Below are positions 51,761 to 62,799 of a stretch of DNA of 64,000 nt, in pieces. The DNA comes from Prorocentrum cordatum (taxonomy: Eukaryota > Sar > Dinophyceae > Prorocentrales > Prorocentraceae). Position numbers and translations under genes: made by a program. The stretch spans positions 192,718 to 256,717 of the forward strand of contig CAUYUJ010015735.1 in NCBI GenBank assembly GCA_963575745.1, written 5' to 3'. How positions within the stretch are numbered: position 1 is the stretch's first letter; each line of letters begins with the position of its first letter. The notes beneath the pieces were generated by a model, which saw nothing but the letters and a program-made list of their open reading frames with translations, was not told the origin of the DNA and searched no databases.

Positions 51761-52108
51761 TTAGCCACGGTCAGGGTCAGCTTCGCCCCGCTGGTTTTGC
51801 CCCGGTATTTCTCGGGCCACGCCCCCCCCCACTTCCGCAGGGTGCAACATGACCGCCGGGTTGCATTCGTGAGTCTGCACTATGGTTTCGCGCAGGGCGA
51901 CGCTAGCCACGATGGAGTCGAGGGAGGCCTCCCGCTCGCGGGCCCACTGGCCAACCTCTGCGCGGGCGTCACCTGGCAGCAAGAAATCCCCCTGGTGCTG
52001 GGGAGTCGCGAGCTGCTGTCGCCGCCCGCAGGGAATCTCGCTTTCACTCCTTCTGGCTCGGGAGGGCAAGCACATGGAGCAGGCCGCCATGAACCGACCA
52101 CCTCCCAA
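51761..52108 (-). CDS. Possible exon of unknown gene
   Basis: The minus-strand frame is open for about 115 residues and reads with a balanced composition (for example QHQGDFLLPGDARAEVGQ, EREASLDSIVASVALRET, HECNPAVMLHPAEVG), unlike the Arg/Pro/Gly-rich chance frames around it. Function is unknown and no splice sites could be fixed. Plus-strand frames over the same bases are also open, so the strand call is tentative. Confidence 0.22.
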   Translation of the reverse strand: MGGGRFMAACSMCLPSRARRSESEIPCGRRQQLATPQHQGDFLLPGDARAEVGQWAREREASLDSIVASVALRETIVQTHECNPAVMLHPAEVGGGVAREIPGQNQRGEADPDRG

Positions 52109-52927
52109 ACAGAATAATGGAGGTGAGTTCCCTTATCCTGGCACGCCGTTGTCCCTGCAGTGTCCGAGCGCCGCACGCAGACCGCAAACTGATCCTTGGT
52201 GGACGCGGGGCTGACAAAGCAGCGGGCGAAGGAGTTCTGGCCACGCTCGACGCAGCCAAGCCACGCCTTCGAAATTGGGCGTTTTGGCCCGCCTCGTTCT
52301 CAAAAGGCGTCGTGGGCAAGTGGTTTGTGTAGGCCTCGAAGTTGTTGGCCCCCAGATGTCCACAGCGTTCTCCCTCTGGGCAATCATGTTGTCCTCTGTC
52401 CTCTGACCCTTTGCCGCGGTCGACCGTTCATTTCACGAGCAAGATAGACCGGTTGAAGCAACAAGCCCTGGAGCCCTCGTACAAAACAGTCTGGCAAATC
52501 AGAATGCATGAAACCCCTAGGCGCTCGATCTCTCCATTTCCACAAATTCTTACTCGTCCGCCCGTCTCCCGCCGGTTTCATGGACACCGCCCCACAAAAC
52601 GCCCGTTCAGAGGGCCCTCCCTCTGCGGCCTTCGGATACATCTTGGCGGAGCGCGGGGGCCCCAAAACGTCGCGCACGGCCCCCGCCACGCACCACCCCT
52701 ATTCGTGCATCATCCTCGCGAATCGGCGATGGCCGACATGGACCATGACCAAAATCGTCATGGACAAGATCCCGCGACACCGTGGTCATGGTCCCCATGC
52801 TTCTTCTCTCGACCTGGAGGCACCTTGTCTGTGCCCCCAGGACCAGCTTGTCAGCCCGAGCTGTTGTCTTGCCAGCCCCCCTTGGGCCGAGCACCAGCTT
52901 CAACTTCTGAGAAAGGAAAGGCGGCGC
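52109..52927. other. Low-repeat region, coding status unclear
   Basis: Minus-strand frames such as KNLWKWRDRAPRGFMHSD (about 52500-52560) and KLKLVLGPRGAGKTTARA (about 52855-52910) look protein-like; the second resembles a P-loop. No conserved partner motif (Walker B) follows, and GC-rich sequence makes such matches easy by chance. Confidence 0.3.
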
Positions 52928-52990
52928 AGACATAAACGTTCGACGGTTCGTGCGGATTTCTTGAATCTGCACTGGATCACCCTGGCCGCG
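52928..52990. mobile_element. GGATTTCTTGGATC palindromic MITE, half copy
   Basis: GACATAAACGTTCGACGGTTC and GTGCGGATTTCTTGAATCTGC match the left half of 31898-32061; the right half is absent. Confidence 0.65.
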
Positions 52991-53035
52991 CCTCGAGAAC
53001 CGGCCCCCAGTTGAAGAAGAAAACGCGGCAGAGAA

Positions 53036-53192
53036 ACAGACATTTTCGAGGCTCCGTGCGGACTTCTTGGATCGCGCCGAAGACCCCCTCGCTGGCGCGC
53101 CAAGCGCTCAAGGGACGGCGCTGGAAGCGCCGCCAGGGAGGACGGCCCAGCGCAGATCCAAGAAAGCCGGGCGGACCGTCGGAGATGTCTGT
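53036..53192. mobile_element. GGATTTCTTGGATC palindromic MITE, copy 5
   Basis: GAGGCTCCGTGCGGACTTCTTGGATC (in two blocks) pairs with GATCCAAGAAAGCCGGGCGGACC, and the flanks ACAGACATTTTC and GAGATGTCTGT are also mirrored. The centre is GGCGCGCCAAGCGC...GGCGCTGGAAGCGCC. Confidence 0.8.
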
Positions 53193-53679
53193 GCCTCCTT
53201 CCTCTTCGAAGGAACGGGCCTCCAACCGCCGAGCGCACCGGAAACAAGGGCCGCCTGGCATGGCATGCTCTGCTGCGGCGCCCGGGACCACCGGATCGAG
53301 GGCCGTCCTTGAAGGCGGCCGGGGGTCTGGACTGGTTCGGACCCTTGGACATCGGGCAGGGGGAAGGCTGGAGCCGAACCCGCTCAGAATCGGTCCCCGG
53401 ACCCCTTCTGGGGTCCATCAAGCGCAGCTTCTCAACCGGGATATCAGTGCTTGACACCCGCGGGGCCCGAGAGCGGCCCACGGCGGCCGCAGAAGGAAGA
53501 GAAACTTTGCCGAACCCAGAACATCGAACCTGCCAGCCCTTCCTGCTGGCCGGAACCAGTACTGGGCCACAAACCCCCCCGACAGCTCCAAGGTCGTCCG
53601 ACACTTTCGGGGCCGCCGAAGATGGAGTGAGAGGGGACCCAGGCGAGTCTATCTTCATTCTTGAGACCATATTGTGCAT
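53193..53679 (-). CDS. Possible exon of unknown gene
   Basis: The minus-strand frame is open from 53679 through this stretch and reads MKIDSPGSPLTPSSAAPKVS, then SSTDIPVEKLRLMDPRRGPG and SPCPMSKGPNQSRPPAAFKD. It would be a low-complexity, Ser/Pro-rich protein segment. It continues without a stop into the MITE to its left, which is chance readthrough. The plus strand is also open here, and no domain is recognised. Confidence 0.2.
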
Positions 53680-53904
53680 GGCGGCGCCGCTACGGTATCA
53701 CATCCGTGGCAGAGGATCGGGACAGACGTCTACGGACGGTGCTGCTGCGCGCCCTCGTGGCACACTCCCGAGTCCCGGCGCGCGCTCCTGGCCAGGACCG
53801 TAGATCCTTGGGGCAGGGTGCAGGCCACACCTGCCCGCCCCATGGAGGGGATGCAGGCCATGGTACCATCCAACTGCCTCCGCGCACCCCATGATCGCCG
53901 CCGC

Positions 53905-53933
53905 CGCCGCCCACTGCCGCCACCACCACCACC

Positions 53934-53982
<49 letters not shown>

Positions 53983-54022
53983 ACATCATCATCATCACCA
54001 TCCTCATCATCCTCATCATCAG

Positions 54023-54062
<40 letters not shown>

Positions 54063-56040
54063 GTCATCATCGTCATCATCACCACCACCATCACCGCCAT
54101 CATCATCAACAGCAGCAGCAGCATCAGCATCAGCATCAGCATCATCATAATCACCAACGTCGTCATCATCACCGTCGCCAACAGCAGCATCATCATCAAA
54201 AGCAGCATCAGCATCATCATCATCACTATTATCATCATCAGCAGCCGCATCAGCATCATCATAATCATCATCGTCATCACCATAATCATCATCGTCATCA
54301 TCATCAGCATCATCATCAGCAGCAGCATCATCAACAGCAGCATCATCATCACAAGCAGCATCACCAGCACCATCAGCAGCACCACCACCAGCAGCAGCGG
54401 CAGCAGCAGCAGCATCAGCATCAGCAGCAGCACCACGGCATCTCCATCATCATCGTCATAATCATCATCAGCATTAGCATCACCATCACCATCAGCATCG
54501 TTATCATCATCGTCGTTGTCAGCAGCAGCAGCAGCATCATCACCTTCATCACCATCAGCAGCAGCATTGGCATCAGCAGCATCATCAGCAGCAGCAGCGG
54601 GAGCATCATCATCATCATCAGCAGCAGCATCATCATCATCATCATCGTCATCATCCTCATCAGGAGCAGCAGCGGCAGCAGCAGCATCATCATCAGCAGA
54701 AGCAGCATCAGCAGAAGCAGCGGCAGAAGCAGCATCAGCAGCAGCAGCAGCAGCGGCAGGAGCAGCAGCAGCGGCAGCAGCAGCATCAGCATCAGCAGCA
54801 TCACCATCATCATCATCAGCATCATCATCATCATAATCAGTATCATCATCACCACCATCGTCATCAGCAGCATCATCATTACCATCATCAGTAGCAGCAG
54901 CATCAAAATCATCATAACCATCAGCATCATCAGCAGCAGCAAGAGCAGCAGCGGCAGCAGGCACAGCATCAGCCTCAGCATCATCATCAGCAGCAGCATC
55001 ATCAGCATCACCATCACTATCACCATCATCATCATAACTTTCATAATCATCAGCAGCATCATCCGCACCATCATCAAAATGATCATCATCATCATCAGCA
55101 TCACCACCACCATTGTCATCATCAGCATCATCACCATCAGCAGCAGCACCATCATCATCAGCAGCAGCGGTCGCAGCAGCAGAAGCAGCATCAGCAGAAG
55201 CAGCATCGTCATCATCACCATCATCAGCATCATCATCATCACCGTCATCATCACCATCATCTTCGGAATCAGCATCGTCATCATCATCGTCATCATCAGC
55301 CGTATCAGATCAGCATCAGTAGCATCATCATCGTCAGCATCATCAGCATCAGTATCATCTTCATTATCATCAGGTTCAGCATCCTCATCGTCACTTTCAT
55401 CACCAGCATCACCAGTATCCGAATCATCATCCTAATGATCACCATCATCATCATCATAATCATCATCATGACGAGCATCATCATCATCATCATCATCATC
55501 AACATCATCGTCATCGGTGTCGTCGTCATCATCATCGTGATCCGCATCATCGCCATCATCAGTATCATCGTCATCAGAATAGTCATTATTGCCATCACCA
55601 TCATCATCAGCAGCAATATCAGCATCACCATCACCATCACCGTCACCGTCACCGTCACCGTCACCACCATCATCATCACCACAAACACTCATCATCCTCA
55701 GGCTCATCATCATTAGCCTTCTCATCAGCATCCTCATACTCACCGTGGTCAGCATCATCATCGTCAGCGGCATATCACCATCGCCATGCCACTATCATCA
55801 TCAATATGATCGTCGTCGTCGTCGTCGCCATCATCGTCACCAGCACTAGCATCAGCATCATCATCATCGACCAAGTAAGCAAACAAGCAAGCCATACAAG
55901 CGTCGCCGCCGTCGTCGCGGTCATCCTCGTCGTCGTCGCCATCATCATCTCCATCTCCACCCCCATCACACTGATCGGCAACATCTTCGTCGCCAGCGCC
56001 AACATCGTGTTCGTTATCATAACCACCCATCCTTGCCGTC
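53905..56040. repeat. 2.1-kb CAT/CAG array
   Basis: CAC then CAT runs, passing to mixed CAT/CAG (54100-55420), then CAT with CGT blocks (55500-55660 CACCGT). CAG-rich blocks such as GCAGCAGCAGCGG cluster at 54340-54440, 54570-54790 and 55130-55200. All six frames carry long homopolymer-like products. No unique sequence over 40 bases except near 55870-55900. Confidence 0.97.
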
Positions 56041-56445
56041 GTCAACACTATAATCAATGACAACAAGAATAACCGTTACGTAAGGCTGATTTCTGCTCAT
56101 TGTGCTCACGTGCCATTCAACATGAACACCCCCAACCCTCGACACCCACCCTCTTCGTCTTCGATCGTCCCCCCCTTTGGGGATGTGTCCTCCCTACCTG
56201 CCACGCGTAGCTGGCGCGGCCAGTTGCCGCGCCAGTAAAATTCACGTTCCTGCCTTGTCATAGCTCTGTTCACTCGCTGGAAGAAGGCAAAGCTGTTCCG
56301 TTCCAATGCTGGTGTTTCGTCTGAGTGGAAGGCAGATAGGGCGTTCGTATTTCAAGGGGAAGGGCGATTCTTGCTGTGATGCAAAAATCATGAGGGAACT
56401 TGGGACGGCAGGGTGTGTTGCAGCATCGTTGACGTATCCTACTCT
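56041..56445. other. Short unique stretch, possible exon
   Basis: A minus-strand frame at 56106-56306 reads RNSFAFFQRVNRAMTRQERE and continues to a stop; a plus-strand frame across 56306-56450 reads SGRQIGRSYFKGKGDSCCDA. Neither has a recognisable domain. Confidence 0.3.
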
Positions 56446-56522
56446 GGACCTCCTCCTCCTCCTGCCCCCATGCCTCCTCCTCCTCCTTCTCCTCCTCCTC
56501 CTCTTGATCATCATCGTAGTCG

Positions 56523-56569
<47 letters not shown>

Positions 56570-56632
56570 GTCTTCTTAATCATCAGGGTCACCACAACCG
56601 CCAACACCACCACCACCCTCATCATCATCATG

Positions 56633-56683
<51 letters not shown>

Positions 56684-56698
56684 GGCATCATCATCATT

Positions 56699-56740
<42 letters not shown>

Positions 56741-56765
56741 GTCACAAACACCCCCATCATTAACA
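56446..56765. repeat. (CTC)n then (CAT)n arrays
   Basis: CTC at 56446-56503, CAT at 56505-56575, a short CAC/CAA block, then CAT from 56620 to 56745. Confidence 0.95.
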
Positions 56766-57060
56766 ACAGTATCGATTATATGTGATGTTCCTCATCCCGC
56801 GTCGTCTTCCCATCCCCCCTCTTGCTTCTCTTGAGAATCTGCCTCGCTGACCGATCAACGTTAGCCCTTCTGGTTTGACAGAATGAGGATGCAAGCGTCG
56901 GGGTGAACACGTCAACTGGAGAAACACAATGGTCACGGGGGATCAGCGACAACTGTTCTGCAGAAAATACATGCAAAGCAACGACCACGACAACACACAC
57001 AGAGAACAAACAAACAAGCATCATCCCTATACAAAAAACAGCAACGAAAACAACAGAAAT

Positions 57061-57095
57061 GACAACAATCGAATACGGCTGCCCTCACACACAGA

Positions 57096-57127
<32 letters not shown>

Positions 57128-57250
57128 ACACCAATAACAAAAAAACAAACAAGCACACAAACAAACAAGCAAAAACAACAGCAACAACAACAGCAGCAGT
57201 AACAACAACAACAGCAGCAGCAGCAGCAACCACAACAACAACAAAACAAT

Positions 57251-57293
<43 letters not shown>

Positions 57294-57418
57294 GCAGCAA
57301 CAACAGCAACAGCAGCAGTGACAACAACAACAACAACAGCAACAGCAACAGCAACAACAACACCACCAACAACAACAACACCAACAACAACAATAACAAC
57401 AACAGCAACAACAATACC
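57061..57418. repeat. (CAA)n/(CAG)n array
   Basis: AAC/CAA with CAG variants. On the minus strand it would lie at the start of an intron following the exon at 57423-57590. Confidence 0.95.
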
Positions 57419-57422
57419 TAAA

Positions 57423-57590
57423 CGGGCGCGCTCCTGCGTCACGCAGACGGCAGTGACCGCGCCGTCGTGCGCGCTGCGGACCCAGTGGTGGCGCCGGAAG
57501 CCGTCCAGGGGCACCTCCTGCGGCGCGCGCGCGCGGGCAGCCGCTGCGTTCTTGCCGGCTGGCGGCTGGTCGTGAGGAGTGCCGAACGAA
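57423..57590 (-). CDS. Possible WD40-repeat exon
   Basis: The minus-strand frame reads PQEVPLDGFRRHHWVRSAHD followed by GAVTAVCVTQERARL. The string SAHDGAVTAVCVTQERARL matches the D-to-A strand turn of a WD40 blade (small residue, His, Asp/Gly, A-V-T-x-V, then an acidic/basic turn and R-L). It ends at AG followed by GTATTG, a good donor, with a CAA/TTG array as the intron. Only one partial blade is visible and neither neighbour exon was found, so this is a candidate only. The upstream boundary is a guess. Confidence 0.33.
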
Positions 57591-57600
57591 ATTTGACGGC

Positions 57601-57762
57601 GAGGGCAGCGGATAAAGAAGCATGGGATAAGGAAGCCAAGGTCTGGAAGCTGACGGAACTCCGATCGTGGACTGGCCATGGGTACCACCGCCGCCCTCAT
57701 CAGAAGGGGGGTCCAGAAGGATCTGAAGCCTCCTGGGCAGATTCCTCAACGAACGCCCCTAC
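57601..57762 (-). repeat. Dispersed repeat AGGAGGCTTCAGA, copy 2
   Basis: Reverse-oriented match to 24096-24240; see there for shared blocks. It lies directly upstream (minus sense) of the possible WD40-like exon. Confidence 0.65.
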
Positions 57763-57959
57763 CCATTTTTGCTGTACGGCGCACTCTTTGGTGAGGCGAC
57801 TGAGGAAAGCAGAGGGGCCGAGCGGCGACCAAGAAGCACGAGACGTCACAGAAGCGTGCAAAGATGCAGCGAGCTGTCGATAAGCGTGGCATGCTAGGGG
57901 CAGGTGCGAAATTAGCGAAATTAAACTCACAAGCAGGGGTCAGAGAGTGCTGACCAAGA
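57763..57959. other. Short unique stretch
   Basis: A minus-strand frame reads LSRLTKECAVQQKWVGAFVE into the dispersed repeat. No domain. Confidence 0.3.
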
Positions 57960-58064
57960 CTGCACCACCGCCACCACCATCATCAGCATCATAATGATCA
58001 TCATCATCATCATCGTCGTCGTCATCATCATCACTATCATCAGCATCATCATCATAATCGACAG

Positions 58065-58130
<66 letters not shown>

Positions 58131-59390
58131 GATCATGATCATGATCAACATCATCATAATCATCATCAGCATCATCATCGTAAGCATCATCATACCCGTC
58201 ATCTTCATAATCATCATCATCAGCATCGTCATCGTCATTATCATGTTCATCATCATGTTCATCATCATCAGCAGCATCATCATCGTCTTCATCATATTCA
58301 TCATCATCATCAGCATCATCATGGTCTTGATCATCATCATGATAAGCATCATCATCATCGTCGTCATCGTCGTCATCAGCACCAGCGGCAGCATAAATAT
58401 CGTCAACGTAATCCTCTTCTGATTTTTCAAAAACGTCAAAGGCATCATCAGCATCAGCATCATCATGATCATCATCATCATCATCTTCATCATCGTCATC
58501 ATCATAATCGCCAGCGTCATCATCATAACATCATCAGAATCGGCATCAGCATCATCATCATCGTAAGCATCAATACTCGTCATCTTCATCATCCTCATCA
58601 TCATCACCATCAGCAGCATCATCGTTATTATCATGCTCATCATCATGTTTATCATCATCTTCATCCGCATCATCATCATCGTCATCATCATCAGAATCCT
58701 CATCATCAGCAGCCTCATCATGATCATCAGCATCATGATCAGCATCATCACCGTCGTCGTCATCGTCATCATCAGAACCAGCGGCAGCATAAATATCGTC
58801 AACGTCATCCTCTTCTTGTTGTTCAAAATCGTCAAAGGCATCAGCAGCATTACAGGCATCAGTATCATCATCATCATCATCATCATCATCGTCATCATCA
58901 TCATCACTATCATCAGCCTCATCATCATCGTGTGTGATAAATCAGCAGCATTATCAGAATATGTATCGTCATCAGCATGATTATCACCATCAGCAGCATC
59001 ATCATCATCATCATCTTCATCATCAGCATCATTAACATCATAATCATTAGCATCAATACCGTCAGCAGCAGCAGCATCACCAGCATCATCGTCGGCATCA
59101 TCATCATCGTCATCGTCACCACCATCATCATCATCGCCACCAGCATCATCATCAGCATCATCATTAGTATCATCATAATCATTGTCATCATCATCATCAT
59201 CAGCAGCATCACCATTATCATCGCCAGCATCATCATTATGATCATCAGCATCATCATCACCATCACCGTCATTGTCAGAATCAGCATCATCATCATCAGC
59301 ATCAGCATCATCATCAGCATCAGCATCAGCATCAGCATCAGCATCGTCATCATCACCATCATCACCATCGTCGTGATCGCCACCATCGGC
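57960..59390. repeat. 1.4-kb ATC/CAT array with large duplication
   Basis: CAT runs with CAG, CGT and ATAATC variants. Two blocks of roughly 300-350 bases are similar: each contains GTCATCAGCACCAGCGGCAGC or CATCAGAACCAGCGGCAGC, then ATAAATATCGTCAACGT, TCCTCTTCT, TTCAAAA-CGTCAAAGGCAT (58375-58445 and 58760-58835), so a segment was duplicated within the array. Confidence 0.95.
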
Positions 59391-60110
59391 AGCACCTCCT
59401 CGTCCCCTCCTGGCGGGCTCCTCCGCGACTGCCAGCGCGCCATCCGCGTCCTGCCCCAGGGGGGTGAGGGGGCGCGCGGGGTGGCGGGCAGCGCCGAGGG
59501 AGGGGGGAGGAACAGAACCGAGGGTCGAAGATCGGGGGAGTGGGCAGGAGGAGGGTCGAAGATCGAGGATCGAGAACCGGGGGAGTGAGGAGAAGGAGAG
59601 TCGAAGACCGAGGATCTGGGATCCAAGGGGGGGAGGGGGAAGAAGAATCGAGCATCGAGGATCGGCGGGACGGCGGCACCGAAGGAGAAGGAGGAGGAGG
59701 AGAACGAGGAGGTGATCCGAGGATTGAGCAATCGAGGCTTTGGACGTTGCTCGCTCTTGTTGGGGCCCCCAGGGTGGCTTCTCGCTCCCGCGGCTGAACT
59801 CCCAGAACAAGTGGTGGTACACATGCACCCTGTGAAGGGTTTGGGAGTCGGCTTGTGAGGAGAAGGAGGAAGAGGAGGAGGAGGAGGAGGAAGAGGAGAA
59901 CAGGAGCAAATGAAAGATGACCAGGAAAAAAATATAGGAACAGAGAAAGGGAGAGGAGACGGATGAGGAGGAAGAGATGCAAGCGGAAGCAGAAGCAGAA
60001 GAGGATAAGGAGGGGGAAGAGGAAGGGATAGGGGATAAGGAGGCGAAAAGGGAAGGGGAAGCGGAGACGGGGGACAAGAGAGAACCAGTCAGGAGGCGGA
60101 GGACAATGGC
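59391..60110. repeat. GGGTCGAAGATCG minisatellite and GGA-rich block
   Basis: 59515-59665 has GGGTCGAAGATCGGGGGAGT and GAGGATCGAGAACCGGGGGA repeats, related to 36346 and 40725. 59855-60110 is purine-rich with AGGAGGAAGAGG motifs. Confidence 0.8.
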
Positions 60111-60205
60111 GACGACCAGTAAGAAGACAATGACGAGGGCAAAAACGACGAAGACGGCCCCTTGCTTCTACTATCCACTGTCCTACCCAATCCTCTCCTT
60201 ACCCT

Positions 60206-60323
60206 AGGTCGGACATGTCCTCCTACACGCGGATTATGGACAAACGAAACAAAGAAAAACGTCCCCAGACTATTTCTGACTATTTTTGAATATTCCTCCT
60301 GTAGAGGGACATGCCCGATTTAA
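60206..60323. mobile_element. AAGTCGGG TIR family, short copy
   Basis: AGGTCGGACATGTCCTCCTA opens and GTAGAGGGACATGCCCGATT with TAA closes; GTCCCCAGACTATTTCTGAC lies between. Confidence 0.75.
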
Positions 60324-60331
60324 CCTTACCC

Positions 60332-60466
60332 CTCCCACAAATCCCAGGATCCCCCATATTTTCCCAGATCTTCTGGGTTTTCGACCCCCCCCCACTTCCC
60401 ATAGCTTTCCCTAATGTCCTGGGTGTCGACGATTAATTGTGTCTGTGCGTTTTTGTCCCTCCTGAC
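60332..60466. mobile_element. SINE-like element, copy 5, 5' truncated
   Basis: CCCCATATTTTCCCAGATCT, CCCCCCCACTTCCCATAGCT, GACGATTAATTGTGTCTGTG and CCTCCTGACTC match the 3' two thirds of the other copies; the ACACACAAATAAATA start is lost. 5' truncation fits a reverse-transcribed element. Confidence 0.7.
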
Positions 60467-61135
60467 TCTTGTAAAATCCGGTATCACTTCAGCTAGCTTC
60501 CGCTGAGCCTCTGCAGATCGGCGATGCCGATAAGCAGAAATGGCGATGAAAGGGGCGTTTCGGGATCGATGCGTTCCCCCCCGAGCCGATCCCCCCCTGT
60601 ATCAGCGCCCCTGGAACACCTGAAACTCCCAAGCTCTTCATTGTCACAGCATCCCAACAGTAAGGTGCCAATTTTCTTAGCCATGCCCTGCGCGTTCTGC
60701 GGGCCCCGACGCACAAGCCTGGAGCCACCTCAGCACGGCTGCACGCTGGCTCTGTGGACGGGCCGAAGGCATCAAGAAACCAAAAATTTGCCGACCCACT
60801 CGTCGTGCGTGAGAGGCTCTTCGACGCGAGGCCAGCCCAACCTCAGCTGAAGTACGCCAGCCTCCTTTGAATCGCGGTCGTCGTAAGGGAGATCGAACAA
60901 ACAGAAGAAATCGAACAATGTCGCAATTATGTCGAAGGGAAGCCCCTTCCCTTTGTCCCTTCCCCACCGGAGGTTGGGGGGTATCTGCGGGGGGGTCCCA
61001 AGGGGGTCCCAGGGGGGTTGCCGGGGGAGTCCCGGGGGACATTGGGACCAATCCCCGCTTACTCATCCCAAACCTGGCCCGTTTGGGACCAATCCCAGCT
61101 GGATCGGAACCAATCCCAACTGAGAACCCTCTTGA
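60467..61135. other. Low-repeat stretch, possible coding remnant
   Basis: A minus-strand frame at about 60590-60690 reads GMAKKIGTLLLGCCDNEELG, which looks protein-like, but no domain is recognised. 60965-61115 has GGGGGTCCC and GGACCAATCCC motifs repeated. Confidence 0.3.
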
Positions 61136-61139
61136 CTAT

Positions 61140-61440
61140 TACTTTCTAAGTAGTACTCTTCAGACTTTTTGAGAAGTGCTCAGAAGACGTCTTACGTAGC
61201 GCTTATTCGAAACTTGGAAGACAAATTCTTAAGAAGTACTCAGAAGACGTCTTCAGTAGCACTTCATCAGAAATACTCAGACGATGCCTTAAGTAGTACT
61301 TCTTCAGAACTACTTAGAAGACATCGTAAATAGTATTGCTTGACAACTATTCAGAAGACGTCTTAAGCTGTATTAACTGAAAACTCGTAAGAAAACGTCT
61401 TAATACTCATGCATAACTACCTAAAATACGTCGTAAGTAG
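61140..61440. repeat. ~38-bp tandem repeat with AAGACGTCTT palindrome
   Basis: CAGAAGACGTCTTAAGTAGY-type units recur at about 61181, 61241, 61278, 61316, 61352 and 61391, spaced 35-39 bases (one gap of 60). Each unit centres on the palindrome AAGACGTCTT or a variant and shares AGTACTTCTTCAGAA. Confidence 0.85.
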
Positions 61441-61454
61441 CACTTGCTAAAATA

Positions 61455-62645
61455 TAGCCTGGCGAAGGACCCAACCATACGCAGCTTTGAATACCGCAGT
61501 CGTGACTATTATGTTCGATGGAGCTCCATGCGGGGCCACGATCCTCGTGAGGGGTGCGCAAACCCGGGGCGGGGCCGCCATGCGAACTTTCCCACTGGGG
61601 CCTTCGGTGGAGCTCCCTAAGGGGCCACGATCCTCGTGACGGGTGCGCCGAAATGGGGCGGGGCCGCCAAGCGAACTTTCCCACTGGGGCGTTCGGTGGA
61701 GCTCCCTATGGGGCCACGATCCTCGTGAATGGTGCGCCAAACTGGGGCGGGGCCGCTATGCGAACTTTCCCATTGGGGCCTTCGGTGGAGCTGCCTATGG
61801 GGCCACGATCCTCGTGAGGGGTGCGCCGAACTGGGCGGGGCCGCCACGCGAATTATCCCACTGGGGCCTTCGGTGGAGCTCCCTATGGGGCCACGATCCT
61901 CGCGAGGGGTGCGCCGAAATGGAGCGGGGCCGCCATGCGAACTTTCCCACTGGGGCGTTCGGTGGAGCTCCCTATGGGGCCACGATCCTCGTGAATGGTG
62001 CGCCGAACCTGGGCTGGGCAGCCATGCGAACTTTCCCACTGGGGCCTTCGGTGGAGCTCCCTATGGGGCCACGAAGCGTGTAAGGCGTGTGCCGAAATGG
62101 GGCGGGGCCGCCCTGCGAACTTTCCCACTGGGGCCTTCGGTGGAGCTGCCTATGGGGCCACGATCCTCGTGAAGGGTGGGCCGAACTGGGGCGGGGCCGC
62201 CATGCGAACTTTCCCACTGGGGCCTTCTCTGGAGCTCCCTATGGGGCCACGATCCTTGTGAGGGGTGCGCCGAAATGGAGCGGGGCCGCCATGCGAACTT
62301 TCCCACTGGGGCCTTCGGTGGAGCTCCCTATGGGGCCACGAAACGTGTGAGGGCTGTGCCGAAATGGGGCGGGATCGTCATGCGAACTTTCCTGTTGGTG
62401 CCTTAGGTGGAGCTCCCTATGGGGCCACGAAACGTGTGAGGGGTGTGCCAAAATGGGGCGGGGCCGCCATGCGAACTTCCCCACAGTGGCCTTCGGTGGA
62501 GCTCCCTATGGGGCCACGAAGCGTGTGAGGGATGTGCCGAAATGGGGCGGGGCCGCCATGCGAACTTTCCCAGTGGGGCCTTAGGTGGAGCTCCCTATGG
62601 GGCCACTAACCGTGGGAGGGCTGTGCCGAAATGGGTGCGGTGCGG
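61455..62645. repeat. 89-bp satellite array B with leader
   Basis: The leader CCTGGCGAAGGACCCAACCA (61459) is shared with 45119. About 12-13 units of 89 bases follow, reading GCGAACTTTCCCACTGGGGC where array A reads GCGAACCCTGCCACTGGGGC; array B units vary more among themselves (GATCCTCGTGA against AACGTGTGA). Confidence 0.95.
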
Positions 62646-62649
62646 GGTA

Positions 62650-62692
62650 GGAGGGAGGAGGAGGAGGAGGAGGAGGAGGAGGAGAAGGAGGA
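62650..62692. repeat. (GGA)n microsatellite
   Basis: Short GGA run at the right end of satellite B. Confidence 0.9.
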
Positions 62693-62799
62693 TTCAAGCT
62701 GGGATTCAATCGGAGCAACAGCGTTGCGGGCCACAAGGCCCCAGCCCACAGGGAGGCAATTGGGGCAGTGGCTTCAAAGGAGGACGGCGCCTTCGGGGA

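Noticed and set aside
52855-52910. P-loop (GPRGAGKT) on the minus strand
   Set aside because: A single Walker A-like match in GC-rich DNA, without Walker B or any flanking domain. Kept only as a note in the region entry.
53891-55435. Poly-His/Gln/Ile frames over 500 residues
   Set aside because: Products of the CAT/CAG array; no unique domain is attached.
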